From positions 806,001-870,000 of the forward strand of contig OZ241900.1 of the NCBI GenBank assembly GCA_965203615.1: DNA of 64,000 nt, written 5' to 3'. Position 1 is the first letter of the stretch, and each line of letters opens with the position of its first letter. The DNA is from VXNE01 sp965203615 (GTDB lineage: Bacteria; Pseudomonadota; Gammaproteobacteria; Pseudomonadales; Azotimanducaceae). A program made the translations under genes and the position numbers. Positions 53,063-62,024 of the stretch are shown one piece after another. The notes under the pieces are model-generated. The model did not search any database. It was given only the letters and a program-made list of their open reading frames with translations, and had not been told where the DNA came from.

Positions 53063-55330
53063 TCAACCCCCGCCGTTCTCCGAGATCGCCTCGAGCACCT
53101 TCGGCGGGGACATCGGCAGTTCCGTCATGCGTATGCCGATGGCGCGGCTGACCGCGTTCCCGACCGCCGCCAGCGGCGCGACGATCGGTGTTTCGCCGCA
53201 GCCCCGCACGCCGTAGGGGTGGTTCGGATTCGGCACCTCGACGATCTGGGTGTCGATCATGGGCAGATCCGAAGCGACGGGCACGCGGTAATCCAGAAAG
53301 CCCGGATTGTCCATCACGCCCTTGTCGTCGTAGAGATACTCCTCGTTCAGCGCCCAGCCGATGCCCTGGACCGCACCGCCCTGCATCTGGCCTTCAACGT
53401 AGTCGGGGTGAATCGCCTTGCCCGCGTCCTGCACGGCGGTGAATCGCGTGACCGTCGCGCGGCCGGTTTCGCGGTCCACCTCGACATCGGCCAGGTTCAC
53501 CGAAAACGCCGGCCCCGGACCCTGCGCATTAAGCGAAGCGCGCCCGGAGATCGGGCCGCCCGTGCGGGCCGAGTCTGCCGCAAGTTCCCGGATCGAAAGC
53601 GGCTCCACCTCGATGTTGACACCCTCGATCGGGCGTGCCGAGCCGTCTTTCCACTCCACCTGGTCGACGTCGATGTCCCAGGTCATCGCGGCGCGGGCGC
53701 GCAGTTGGCCGATCACATCCTCGCACGCCCGCACCACGGCCAGTCCGGTGGCGAAAGTGACGCGGCTGCCACCGGTCGTGGCGCAATACCCGGTGCTGTC
53801 GGTGTCGGCGACCTGCGCGCGTACCCGCTCGTAGGGCACACCCAGGGTTTCCGCCGCCATCAGCGCCATGGAAGCACGGCTGCCGCCGATGTCGGGGCTG
53901 CCTTCCACGATCTTGACGATGCCGGACTCGGTCAGGTGCACCTCGGCGCTCGAGGTGTTGCCGCCGTTGAACCAGAAGCCCACCGCCACGCCGCGGCCGT
54001 GACCCTCGGGCAGCGTCGCCGTGTAGTTGGGGTGGTTCTTCGCGGCCAGCAGGCAGGCCTTGAGGCCGATGGCGCCGAACGTCGGGCCGTAAGCCGCACG
54101 GGTGCCGGCTACGGCTGCGTTTTTCAGGCGGAATTCGATCGGGTCCATGCCGATCCGCTGCGCCAGTTCGTCCATGACGGACTCGCCGGCGTACATCGCC
54201 TGCGGCGCACCCGGCGCCCGGTAGGCCGCGACCCGCGGGCGGTTCGTTACCGCCTCGCGGCTTTCGATACGCACGTGGTCCACATCGTACGGAGCGAATA
54301 TGCACATCGCGCCGGCGCCCATCGCGCTGCCCGCAAAGGCACCCGCATCGAACACCAGGTTCGCGGACATGGCCGTCACGGTGCCGTCCCGCTTGCAGCC
54401 GATCTTGATCGTATTCACGGTTCCCGAGGCCGGACCCGTGGCGCGGAACACTTCTTCCCGCGTCATGACCATCTTCACCGGCCGGCCGCTCTTCTGCGAC
54501 AGCTTCAGCGCCAGCGGCTCCAGGTAGATCGTCGTCTTGCCGCCGAAACCGCCGCCGATCTCGCTCGCGATGACGCGGATGTCGCCCACGTCCACGTCCA
54601 GCACCATGGCGGTCTGGTCGCGCACGCCGAAGTGGCCCTGGGTGCAGCACCACAACGTGGCCTGCCCGTCTTCCTTGAAGCTGCCGACGCACGCATGTGG
54701 TTCGATATAGCCCTGGTGCACCATGGGGGTGACGAAGGTGCGCTCGACGATCTCGTCGGCCTCGGCGAAACCGGTTTCCACGTCGCCCTTCGTGATGAGG
54801 CCGCACTTGGGAACGTTGGAGGGTTTTTTCGGCGTCTCCGGCAGACCCTGGGTGACCATGTCCTCGTGCAGCAACGGCGCATCCGGTGCCATGGCCTCTT
54901 GCGCGTCCGTAACGGACTCGAGGACTTCGTAATCCACTTCGACCGCGGACACGGCTTGCTCCGCCACCCGGTTCGAAACCGCCGCGACGGCGGCGACCGC
55001 ATGACCGTGATACAGCACTTTCCGGCTTGCCATGAGGTTCTCGTTGAACGCCCGCTGTCCGAAGCCGAGTTTTGCGCGGTCGGGAAAGTCGGCAGCCGTG
55101 ATGACCGCCATGACTCCGGGAATCGCCTCCGCCCTGGACGTGTCGATGGACCGGATGCGCGCATGCGCGTGGGGGCTGCGCACCACTTTGCCGTGGATCA
55201 TGCCCGGCATGTCGAAATCGGCACCGAAATTGGCGCGTCCGGTCACCTTCTCGACACCGTCCGGCCGCACGGGGCGCGTGCCTATGTATTTGAAATCAGG
55301 GGCTTGGCTGGTATCAAGCGCTTCGGCCAT
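53063..55330 (-). CDS. Molybdopterin-binding large subunit of a xanthine-dehydrogenase-family hydroxylase
   Basis: A 755-residue molybdenum hydroxylase subunit. N-terminal ald_Xan_dh_C domain: VTGRANFGADFDMPGMIHGKVVRSPHAHARI. Cofactor segments include GGGFGGKTTIYLEP, the AYRAPG active-site loop and GSPDIGGSRAS. The catalytic glutamate is E713 in GCGETP. The partners, a FAD subunit and a [2Fe-2S] subunit, are not beside it, so it must pair with subunits encoded elsewhere or form an unusual complex. The substrate is an aldehyde or N-heterocycle, unspecified. Confidence 0.9.
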   Translation of the reverse strand: MAEALDTSQAPDFKYIGTRPVRPDGVEKVTGRANFGADFDMPGMIHGKVVRSPHAHARIRSIDTSRAEAIPGVMAVITAADFPDRAKLGFGQRAFNENLMASRKVLYHGHAVAAVAAVSNRVAEQAVSAVEVDYEVLESVTDAQEAMAPDAPLLHEDMVTQGLPETPKKPSNVPKCGLITKGDVETGFAEADEIVERTFVTPMVHQGYIEPHACVGSFKEDGQATLWCCTQGHFGVRDQTAMVLDVDVGDIRVIASEIGGGFGGKTTIYLEPLALKLSQKSGRPVKMVMTREEVFRATGPASGTVNTIKIGCKRDGTVTAMSANLVFDAGAFAGSAMGAGAMCIFAPYDVDHVRIESREAVTNRPRVAAYRAPGAPQAMYAGESVMDELAQRIGMDPIEFRLKNAAVAGTRAAYGPTFGAIGLKACLLAAKNHPNYTATLPEGHGRGVAVGFWFNGGNTSSAEVHLTESGIVKIVEGSPDIGGSRASMALMAAETLGVPYERVRAQVADTDSTGYCATTGGSRVTFATGLAVVRACEDVIGQLRARAAMTWDIDVDQVEWKDGSARPIEGVNIEVEPLSIRELAADSARTGGPISGRASLNAQGPGPAFSVNLADVEVDRETGRATVTRFTAVQDAGKAIHPDYVEGQMQGGAVQGIGWALNEEYLYDDKGVMDNPGFLDYRVPVASDLPMIDTQIVEVPNPNHPYGVRGCGETPIVAPLAAVGNAVSRAIGIRMTELPMSPPKVLEAISENGGG

Positions 55331-55438
55331 GGGGTCTCCTCGGTTGGCAAGCTGTTAGACGCGGCACCGGACCGCGCACCGCCCCATGATAGTCTACAAA
55401 GCCCGGTGGCTGCTCAGTCCGCGTTCGAACAACCGCGC

Positions 55439-55879
55439 ATGTCCAGTGAAGAAAATCGAGATCGGCGCGGGTTCCCGACGGATGCGCTGGCTGGCGCAAG
55501 GGTCGCGCGTCTCGCCACCGAGAGCAGCGGGAAACCGCACCTGGTTCCCGTCGTGTTCGTGCACCGCGACGGCGGGCTCTGGGTTCCCGTAGATGGCAAG
55601 CCGAAGCGGCACCAGCGCCTGAAGCGGCTCGAGAACATCCGCCGGAACCCCCGGGTCTGCCTGTTGATCGACCATTACGATGAGGACTGGCGGACGCTCT
55701 GGTGGGTGCGCGTCGACGGCCGCGCATCGGTCGTTTCCCCCGACGGAGCCGGTTTCCCCGGTGCGTTGGCGGCGCTGAAAGACAAGTACCCCCAGTACGA
55801 CTCGGTGCCCATCATGTCGGCCGTCAGGATCGAGATCGAAAGCGTCTCTCACTGGCGCGCAGACAATGGCGTCGGTTAG
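55439..55879 (+). CDS. Pyridoxamine 5'-phosphate oxidase-like flavin/F420 protein
   Basis: A 146-residue split-barrel protein, from ATG at 55439 (GTG at 55406 is possible). The segment ARVARLATESSGKPHLVPVVFV is the typical first strand pair of the PPOX family, and KLKRL-like and NPRVCLLIDHY blocks follow. It resembles the TIGR03668-type F420/FMN-binding proteins. Function is not known. It is divergent from the molybdenum hydroxylase gene and followed nine bases later by the amidase-like gene. Confidence 0.8.
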   Translation: MSSEENRDRRGFPTDALAGARVARLATESSGKPHLVPVVFVHRDGGLWVPVDGKPKRHQRLKRLENIRRNPRVCLLIDHYDEDWRTLWWVRVDGRASVVSPDGAGFPGALAALKDKYPQYDSVPIMSAVRIEIESVSHWRADNGVG

Positions 55880-55887
55880 GAGGCGAG

Positions 55888-56286
55888 TTGCAGCGAGGTC
55901 CGGTCAAGTTCGTGCTGGTCCATCACGCGGTCTGCGACGCCCGGGTGCACTACCGCGTCTCTGCGGCGGGAGAAACGACAGTCGTCCTCCAGGAGTCCGA
56001 GCGCGCCCGCCATGCGAACGCGATAGAAGTCGGTCTCGAGGGTGACTTTTCCGAGACACCGCCAGGCGATCTTCAGATCGAGGCGCTGAAGGCGCTGCTG
56101 CTCGAGATCAAGCAGCGCTATCCCGATGTCGTTGTCGGCGGCCACCGACAGGTGCGCGGCGCCCGCACGGATTGCCCGGGGCGGGGGTTTCCGCTGAAGG
56201 CCCTTCTCGCCTGGACCCGTTCCGGTCTGATCGAGGCCCGGGACGCGGCGCTCCAGGAAGAAGTGGAGAGCCAGTACCACCCCTAG
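55888..56286 (+). CDS. Compact N-acetylmuramoyl-L-alanine amidase/PGRP-like protein
   Basis: A 132-residue protein with a TTG start supported by a strong TAGGAGG site. Zinc ligands of the amidase_2/PGRP fold are visible: H12 or H13 (LVHHAV), H86 (VVGGHRQVRG) and C96 (TDCPGRGF). The N-terminal half is shorter than usual. There is no signal peptide, so it may act in the cytoplasm on recycled muropeptides, like AmpD, or on a non-wall substrate. It is in an operon with the PPOX-like gene. Confidence 0.78.
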   Translation: MQRGPVKFVLVHHAVCDARVHYRVSAAGETTVVLQESERARHANAIEVGLEGDFSETPPGDLQIEALKALLLEIKQRYPDVVVGGHRQVRGARTDCPGRGFPLKALLAWTRSGLIEARDAALQEEVESQYHP

Positions 56287-56300
56287 CCGCGGGATGAGGA

Positions 56301-57281
56301 CTACGCGGCCGCGAGGTCCCTCGTCGCAATGCGCTGGCGCAGCAGGTGGTGAACGAGATCGATGGTCGGCGTCGCGATGCCCGCCAGCGCGCCGAGTTCC
56401 TGCACCGCGCCCACGATGGCCTCGTTCTCCAGGGGCCGGCCGAGTTCCAGGTCCTGCAGCATCGACGTGCGATGTGCCCCGACACGCGCGGCACCGTCGA
56501 CGCGCCGCTCGACATCGATCGCGAAATGCGCATCGTAGGCTTCCCCCACCGCACGACCCTCGATCATCATCGCACGGGCCACGCTGCGGGTGCCGGGTTC
56601 CGTGGCAAGAACGTCGAGCATCGCGCCGGTGAGCGCGCTCAACGGGTTGAAGGCGAGGTTGCCCCAGAGCTTGATCCAGATTTCGTCGCGCAGTCGACGG
56701 CGCAACGGTGCCCTCAAGCCCGCGTCCGAGAGGACGGACGCGAGTTCGCGGACGCGGTCGCTGCGCTCACCCGACGGTTCTCCCAGGACGAACCTGTCCC
56801 CCGAGAGGTGGCGCACCACGCCGGGCTCGACCACCTCGCAGGACGGATACACGACGCAGCCGATGGCGCGCTCCGGCCCGATGCCACGCCACACCGCTCC
56901 GCCGGGGTCCACGCTCTCGACATGGCGTTCGCCGAAGCGCGAGCCGAGGCGGTGGAAGTACCACCACGGAATCCCATTGACGGCGCTGACCACCGCGGTA
57001 TCCGGTCCGAGCAGCGGTTGCATCGGGGCGACAACAGCCGGAATCGAATGGCCCTTCAGGGTCACGATGACGTAGTCCTGGGGTACGAGGGTCGTCGGAT
57101 CGTCTGTCGCCGTTACGTCGACGGTCAGGTGCCCATCGGCCGTTTCGAGCCGCAGACCCCGGCCCACCATGGCCGCGAGGTGTGGTCCCCGGGCGACCAC
57201 GGTCACGTCGCAACCGGTCTGCGCCAGGCGCGCGGCGAGGTAGCCGCCAATCGCGCCCGCGCCGTATACGCATACTTTCAT
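56301..57281 (-). CDS. Ketopantoate reductase family protein (ApbA/PanE-like)
   Basis: A 326-residue NADPH-dependent reductase from the ATG at 57281. The dinucleotide motif is GAGAIGG at 7-13. The family K and N residues occur in EIWIKLWGNLAFNPLSALT. In the classical pathway it reduces 2-dehydropantoate for CoA synthesis; paralogues have other 2-oxo-acid substrates. The ribosome site GGAGG lies in the conserved leader of repeat copy D, so this gene is expressed through repeat sequence. Confidence 0.85.
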   Translation of the reverse strand: MKVCVYGAGAIGGYLAARLAQTGCDVTVVARGPHLAAMVGRGLRLETADGHLTVDVTATDDPTTLVPQDYVIVTLKGHSIPAVVAPMQPLLGPDTAVVSAVNGIPWWYFHRLGSRFGERHVESVDPGGAVWRGIGPERAIGCVVYPSCEVVEPGVVRHLSGDRFVLGEPSGERSDRVRELASVLSDAGLRAPLRRRLRDEIWIKLWGNLAFNPLSALTGAMLDVLATEPGTRSVARAMMIEGRAVGEAYDAHFAIDVERRVDGAARVGAHRTSMLQDLELGRPLENEAIVGAVQELGALAGIATPTIDLVHHLLRQRIATRDLAAA

Positions 57282-57385
57282 GGGATAAACGCCTCCGGGA
57301 GTAATAGCGAGCGGGGGCGATTGTTCCATGATCGACGAGCGGGGCCAGGGCGCGGGACGAGCCGAAGGCGAGGACTGTGGGGTGT
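57279..57385 (-). repeat. Interspersed modular repeat, copy D
   Basis: Read on minus, a decayed 62-bp unit (containing GGCCCCGCTCGTCGATCATG) is followed by the leader ending TCCCGGAGGCGTTTATCCC and then the start codon of the ketopantoate-reductase-like gene. About 55 of roughly 75 leader positions agree with copies A and C by eye. Confidence 0.75.
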
Positions 57386-57428
57386 CATCGGCGTAGTGGG
57401 GGCGGGACGTATGTGCCGGGAAGCGTCT

Positions 57429-58916
57429 TCATCCGCCCAGCCCCAGTGCGTCGGCGAGCCCGATGCGCTGTATCTTTCCGGTCGCGCCCTTGGGAATCGC
57501 GTCGACAAAGACGATGGTCCGGGGCACCTTGAAGTCCGCCAGCCGAATCGCCGCGAAGTCCCGGAGCGCGTCCGCTTCCACCGCATGGCCCTCGGCCAGG
57601 ACGACCACCGCGGCCACGTCTTCGCCCAGCCGTCGATGCGGCACCGCGAAAGTACATACCTCGTCGACCGCGTCGTGGTCCAGCAACACTTCGTCCACCT
57701 CCAGCGGAGCGATCTTCTCGCCACCGCGGTTGATGATCTCCTTCAACCGCCCGGTCACCTTGACGTAGCCGTCGCCGTCCATGAAGCCCTGGTCTCCTGT
57801 CCGAAACCAGTCGCCGTAGAACGCCTGGGCGTTGGCTTCCGGGTTGGCCAGATAGCCTCGCATGACATTCTCGCCCCGAATGACGATCTCCCCTTCGACG
57901 CCGGTATCGACCGCGACGCCGTCGGTATTCATCACGGCTACTTCCGGACCCGCCGCAAGGCCGACGAACCCGGCCTTGCGGGCCGCCGGCGGCAGGGGAT
58001 TCGAGCACATCTGGTGCGCCGCTTCGGTCATGGCGTAGGCCTCGATGACCGGCGCGCCAAACGTCTTTTCCAGAGCCGACATCACGGGCGGCGGCAGCGA
58101 GGCCGACGACGAGCGGATGAAACGCAGGGACGCGTTCCGTATCCGTTCGCGGTTGCGCGGCGCACGGGCAAGGATCGCCTGGTGCATGGTCGGCACCGCG
58201 CTGTACCAGGTCGGCGCAGCCGCCTCGAGCCAGGAGAAGAAGCGCAACGCGTCGAACCCCGGCGTGCAGTAGACCGAAGCGCCGCTCGCGAGGCTTGCGA
58301 GGACCGGCGCCATCAGTCCGTGAATGTGAAACAGCGGCATGACATTGAGGCAGGTGTCGGCGGGAGACAGCGACAACGTGCGCGCGATGTTGCGGGCCGA
58401 CGCGCGAAGGTTCGCCTGCGTCAAGGGAACCATCTTCGGCCGCGAGGTGGTGCCGGAGGTATGCAGGACGAGCGCCATGGCATCGGCTCCGCGTGGCTCG
58501 ACCGGGGCCTCGCCATCGGTCGCGAGGGAGAATTCGCCCGCTCGACTCCCTTCCCGCAGACGCAGCACGGCCAGGCCCCGCTGCTCGGCCACGGCAAGGG
58601 CTGGTCCTTGTGCACCTTCAGCCGCGATCAACGCTCTCGCGTCGAGGTCGGAAAGGTAGAAGTCGAACTCGTCGGCCTTGTACGCGTGATTAAGCGGGGC
58701 GACCGCGCACCACGGCACCATGCAGGCGAAAGCGCTTGCCACCGCGGGGCCGTTTGGCAGCACGACCGCGACGCGGTCATCCGGCCCGATGCCTGCGGCC
58801 CGGAGCGTCCGGCCCGTGCGCCAGACCTGTTCGCCAAGCGCGGCATAGGTCATGGGTTCGCGGTCCGGCGCCCGGATGGCGGGGGCCTCGTCGGGACCGG
58901 CGATCAGAACATCCAT
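57429..58916 (-). CDS. AMP-dependent acyl-CoA synthetase/ligase
   Basis: A 495-residue adenylate-forming enzyme from the ATG at 58916. The phosphate-binding loop is HTSGTTSRPKMV, the A8-type RTGDQGF block is present, and the catalytic lysine lies in GATGKIQR near the C-terminus. The PLFHIHGL and AYAMTEAAHQM segments resemble the oxalyl-CoA synthetase-like branch. It activates a carboxylic acid with ATP and CoA. Its leader (GGAGACGTTTATTCC then ATG) matches the last 15 bases of the repeat leader before the neighbouring reductase. Confidence 0.88.
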   Translation of the reverse strand: MDVLIAGPDEAPAIRAPDREPMTYAALGEQVWRTGRTLRAAGIGPDDRVAVVLPNGPAVASAFACMVPWCAVAPLNHAYKADEFDFYLSDLDARALIAAEGAQGPALAVAEQRGLAVLRLREGSRAGEFSLATDGEAPVEPRGADAMALVLHTSGTTSRPKMVPLTQANLRASARNIARTLSLSPADTCLNVMPLFHIHGLMAPVLASLASGASVYCTPGFDALRFFSWLEAAAPTWYSAVPTMHQAILARAPRNRERIRNASLRFIRSSSASLPPPVMSALEKTFGAPVIEAYAMTEAAHQMCSNPLPPAARKAGFVGLAAGPEVAVMNTDGVAVDTGVEGEIVIRGENVMRGYLANPEANAQAFYGDWFRTGDQGFMDGDGYVKVTGRLKEIINRGGEKIAPLEVDEVLLDHDAVDEVCTFAVPHRRLGEDVAAVVVLAEGHAVEADALRDFAAIRLADFKVPRTIVFVDAIPKGATGKIQRIGLADALGLGG

Positions 58917-59172
58917 GGAATAAACGTCTCCAGCGAGCTGCCCGCGCGCGCGGCGCGGATTGTAGCCTGTATGACAAAGAGATTCGGGACACACGCGAAA
59001 TCCGTCCTACAGGTCCCCGGGTCGTCATCCTACGTCGGATTGCGGGAGTGGCCGGAACGGATGGCGTCCAATTGGCGGCGGCCGCAACGCATGAACGCCG
59101 GAGCCGTCGTCGCCGTTTGCGCCCCCCGCGCGTTTCCGCCAAAGTGCATGTTTCGTACTTGCTGGAAGCGCA
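58917..59172. other. Intergenic spacer with a GTGTGTCC motif
   Basis: A 256-bp spacer between divergent genes. On the minus strand it carries GCGTGTGTCCC near 58988-58998, the same motif as around the RAYT gene and in the 63-kb array. Nothing else recognisable is present. Confidence 0.4.
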
Positions 59173-60072
59173 ATGAGAACTGCACGGATATGGCTTACCG
59201 CCCTGGCGGCCCTGGCCCTATCGGCGAGTGCCGTCGAGTTGGCCGGTCGCGTGACTCACGGGGAACTCTCCGAGATCAGCGGGATCGTGAAGTCGAGCTA
59301 CGGCGACTTTTACTGGGTGCACAACGACAGCGGGGACAGCGCGCGCATCTACGCCATCGATGCGGACTCACGTCCCGTAAAGCCACCGTTCCTGCGCATC
59401 TCCACCGACGAGTGGCAGGGACACCAGATCGACAATGCCTGGCACACGGACTGGGAGGATATCGCGCTCGCGAACGGCGTGCTTTACCTCGCCGATGTAG
59501 GCAACAACGGCAACGCGCGCCGCGACCTCGGTGTCTACGTGGTCAACGAAGCGGACCCGCGGACCGTCACGACGATGCGCGCGCTCAAGTTCATTCCCAT
59601 ACGCTATCCGGACCAGCGGCGTTTCCCCGCCGAACAGTGGCACTTCGACTGCGAAGCCGTGTTCGTGGCGGACGGCAAGCTCTATTTCCTCACGAAGCAT
59701 CGCCGCCCCGGCGAGCATGCGTCCTGGGAGGCTGGCGTCAAGCTCTATCGGCTGGACACCCAGCACATGGACCGCGAGAACGTGCTGACCTTCGTCGGCG
59801 GGCGCGATGACGTGGTGCTCGCCACCGGATCGGACCTGTCCCCCGACGGAACCCAACTCGCGGTAGCAACGTACAGCGCCCTGTGGATATTCAATCGGCC
59901 CAAATCAGGGGACAACTGGCTTGCAGGGGACGCCAGCAGCCTCGAGCTGAGGCGGACGGTCGCCAAGCAGCTCGAAGCGATCGCCTGGGATGACGCGACC
60001 ACGCTGCGGCTCATCAACGAGCAGGGCGACGTCATGCGCGCGCGCGTTTCCGAGTTCTCGCCGGTCCCCTGA
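59173..60072 (+). CDS. Secreted beta-propeller-like protein of unknown function
   Basis: A 299-residue protein with GGAAG before the ATG and a signal peptide (Arg start, Ala/Leu core, ending SASAVEL). Repeated short beta motifs such as FYWVHNDSGDSARIYAID, LYLADVGNNGNARRDL and LYFLTKHRRP, spaced by about 40-60 residues, suggest a beta-propeller. I do not recognise a named family with confidence. Its stop overlaps the nitroreductase start by one base. Confidence 0.7.
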   Translation: MRTARIWLTALAALALSASAVELAGRVTHGELSEISGIVKSSYGDFYWVHNDSGDSARIYAIDADSRPVKPPFLRISTDEWQGHQIDNAWHTDWEDIALANGVLYLADVGNNGNARRDLGVYVVNEADPRTVTTMRALKFIPIRYPDQRRFPAEQWHFDCEAVFVADGKLYFLTKHRRPGEHASWEAGVKLYRLDTQHMDRENVLTFVGGRDDVVLATGSDLSPDGTQLAVATYSALWIFNRPKSGDNWLAGDASSLELRRTVAKQLEAIAWDDATTLRLINEQGDVMRARVSEFSPVP

Positions 60073-60755
60073 TGTCCAGCCAACGCGACGACCCGGGCTT
60101 GTTCGCGACCATCTACAGCGCCCGTGCGCTGCGCCGGTTCAAGCCAGAGCCTGTCCCGGACGAAGTGCTCTTCCAGTTGCTGGACGCCGCGATTCGGGCA
60201 CCGTCCGGGCAGAACGCGCAGGATTGGCGCTTTGTCCTGGTGCGCGATGCGGGTCACAAGCGAAAGATGCAGGAATGGGCACAGATTCCCTGGCGCCGTT
60301 ACCAGGCGCGCTTTGCCGAAGGTCCCGAGGCGATGGACGCCCTCCCCCGGTCGCAGCGGCTATCGCTAAGGAGCGTCGAACACCTCGTGCATCATTTGGC
60401 GGAGACTCCCGTGATCATCGTCGTCCTCGGCCTCAAGGGACGCCACAGCACCCCTGGCGGTAGCACGTTTCCCGCCGTGCAGAACCTGCTGCTCGCCGCC
60501 CGCGGCCTCGGCCTCTCCGGTTCGGTGTTCAACTTCCCGCTCTCCAGGGAGGATGCGCTGCGCCAAATGCTGGGGATTCCCGACAGCAACGAAGTCTATT
60601 GCGTCCTGCCCATCGGGTACCCGGCGGACAGGCATGGCCCGTTGGGACGCAAACCGGTCCGAGAGGTCGTCTATGACGGCAACTTCGGCGAACGTTGGTC
60701 GTTTGCCGAAGCGCAACCGGATACCGGATGGGAGGAGCGGTGGTTGCAGGAGTGA
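60072..60755 (+). CDS. Nitroreductase-family FMN oxidoreductase
   Basis: A 227-residue flavoprotein. The family start IYSARALRRFKPEPVPDE, the RAPSGQNAQDWRFVLV block (42-57) and a C-terminal VLPIGYPADRHGPLGRKPV are typical. The substrate may be a nitro compound, a quinone or a flavin. Translation is coupled to the upstream gene (TGATG). The next gene begins 26 bp after the stop. Confidence 0.85.
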   Translation: MSSQRDDPGLFATIYSARALRRFKPEPVPDEVLFQLLDAAIRAPSGQNAQDWRFVLVRDAGHKRKMQEWAQIPWRRYQARFAEGPEAMDALPRSQRLSLRSVEHLVHHLAETPVIIVVLGLKGRHSTPGGSTFPAVQNLLLAARGLGLSGSVFNFPLSREDALRQMLGIPDSNEVYCVLPIGYPADRHGPLGRKPVREVVYDGNFGERWSFAEAQPDTGWEERWLQE

Positions 60756-60781
60756 ACGCGCATCCACGCAGAATCGCGGCG

Positions 60782-61471
60782 ATGCGCCCTACGCGAACGG
60801 GTCTTCGCCGTGGGCTTCCTGTACTGGTTTCCTGCTGGCTGGGCACGGCCATCAACGCCGCGCCTTACGCGTTCGAATCCGCCGAGTTTCTCGCCGAATC
60901 GGGAGCGTGGCCGGCATGGACAGAGATGCTGTCGCGTCACGCCGTGCAATTCGAGGATCTGCAGGGTTGTATCGAAGACAAGGCGGCATGCTCGTGGCGG
61001 ACGAAGTCCTTGCACGTGATCCTGGCCAGGGGCACAGCGCTGCCGAAGGAGAAACAGGTTCGGCTCGTCAATCGGTACGTCAACCGCAAGCGTTACAACG
61101 AGGACCGGCGCAAAATCGTGAGGGACGAGAGCGGGACCCTCTCCATCCCGTCCCACTGGGCCACGCTGCTGGAGTTTCTCGAGAAAGGCGGCGACTGCGA
61201 GGACTTCGCGACGGCCAAGTACCTGCTTCTGCGTCACTTTGGTTTCGACGCGGAGGACATGCGCGTGGTCGTCGTCTACGATCGCAGCCACCGCTCCCAT
61301 CATGCGGTTCTGGCGATGCGACTCGATGCCCGGACGACCTGGGTTCTGGACTCCGACAACCGCATCTACAAGGTCCGAAGACCGCGAGGATACAGGTACG
61401 TCTACGCCGTAAACGAACTCGGAATCTGGGACCACGACATCCGAGTCCCGCGCAACCGGCGGTCGCGTTAG
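60782..61471 (+). CDS. LapG-like bacterial transglutaminase-like cysteine protease
   Basis: A 229-residue periplasmic protease from the ATG at 60782, with a signal peptide ending AINAA. The triad is C139 (GGDCEDFATAKYLLL), H174 (SHHAVLAM) and D190 (VLDSDN), close to the spacing in LapG. LapG clips large adhesins such as LapA to release biofilms. No LapD receptor or adhesin is encoded in the window, so its regulator and target are elsewhere or different. GTG at 60752, overlapping the previous stop, is an alternative start. Confidence 0.85.
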   Translation: MRPTRTGLRRGLPVLVSCWLGTAINAAPYAFESAEFLAESGAWPAWTEMLSRHAVQFEDLQGCIEDKAACSWRTKSLHVILARGTALPKEKQVRLVNRYVNRKRYNEDRRKIVRDESGTLSIPSHWATLLEFLEKGGDCEDFATAKYLLLRHFGFDAEDMRVVVVYDRSHRSHHAVLAMRLDARTTWVLDSDNRIYKVRRPRGYRYVYAVNELGIWDHDIRVPRNRRSR

Positions 61472-61525
61472 CGGCAGGCGCCCGGCAGGCAGCCTCGGCG
61501 CGGTCGCGCAGAGCGGCGATCCGGG

Positions 61526-61963
61526 CTACTGGTCGCCGCGAATGTAATGCTCCAACTGGTCGATGAGCGACGCTTGTTCCGCCATGACCTCGGTAAGTAG
61601 GTCGCGCAGCGACAGCATGCCGATAACGACGCCGGCGTCGACCACGACCAAGTGGCGAATGTGGTGGCGTTGCATGAGTTCCATGCACGACTCCACGCGG
61701 TCATGGGACGACACGGAGATGACGTCCTGCGTCATGATCTCCGACACCCTGGTCTGCTTCGACGACTTGTCCTTGAGGATCACCTTGCGGGCGTAATCGC
61801 GTTCCGATACGACGCCCACCAGCTTGCCATCCTGCAGCACTGGGAGCGCCCCGACGTGCTCTTCCGCCATCTTCTCGATGGCCTCGTACACGCTGGCGAT
61901 CGGCAAGACCGAATAGATCACGCCGCGACCCCGGTGCCGCATCACGTCCCTGACTGTCTTCAT
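61526..61963 (-). CDS. CBS-domain protein
   Basis: A 145-residue protein made of two CBS motifs (about 1-60 and 70-135), from the ATG at 61963. Segments such as GALPVLQDGKLVGVVSERD and HHIRHLVVVDAGVVIGMLSLRDL form a Bateman module that normally binds an adenosyl ligand. There is no attached enzymatic domain. It likely senses energy charge or a nucleotide for an unknown partner. It lies 61 bp after the end of the 2-hydroxyacid dehydrogenase gene on the same strand. Confidence 0.88.
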   Translation of the reverse strand: MKTVRDVMRHRGRGVIYSVLPIASVYEAIEKMAEEHVGALPVLQDGKLVGVVSERDYARKVILKDKSSKQTRVSEIMTQDVISVSSHDRVESCMELMQRHHIRHLVVVDAGVVIGMLSLRDLLTEVMAEQASLIDQLEHYIRGDQ

Positions 61964-62024
61964 TGGTCCGACTCCTGAGACTGAGTCGATTGTGCAGCGA
62001 CTGGGGAGTCTTCGGCAAGGCCAA

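Noticed and set aside
53219..55879. Plus-strand open frame of 886 codons
   Set aside because: Only its last 146 codons are a real gene (PPOX-like). The rest is antisense to the molybdenum hydroxylase.
56346..59810. Plus-strand open frame of 1154 codons
   Set aside because: It is antisense to the ketopantoate-reductase-like and acyl-CoA synthetase genes and then runs through a spacer and into the start of the propeller gene. It has no domain character and is due to high GC.
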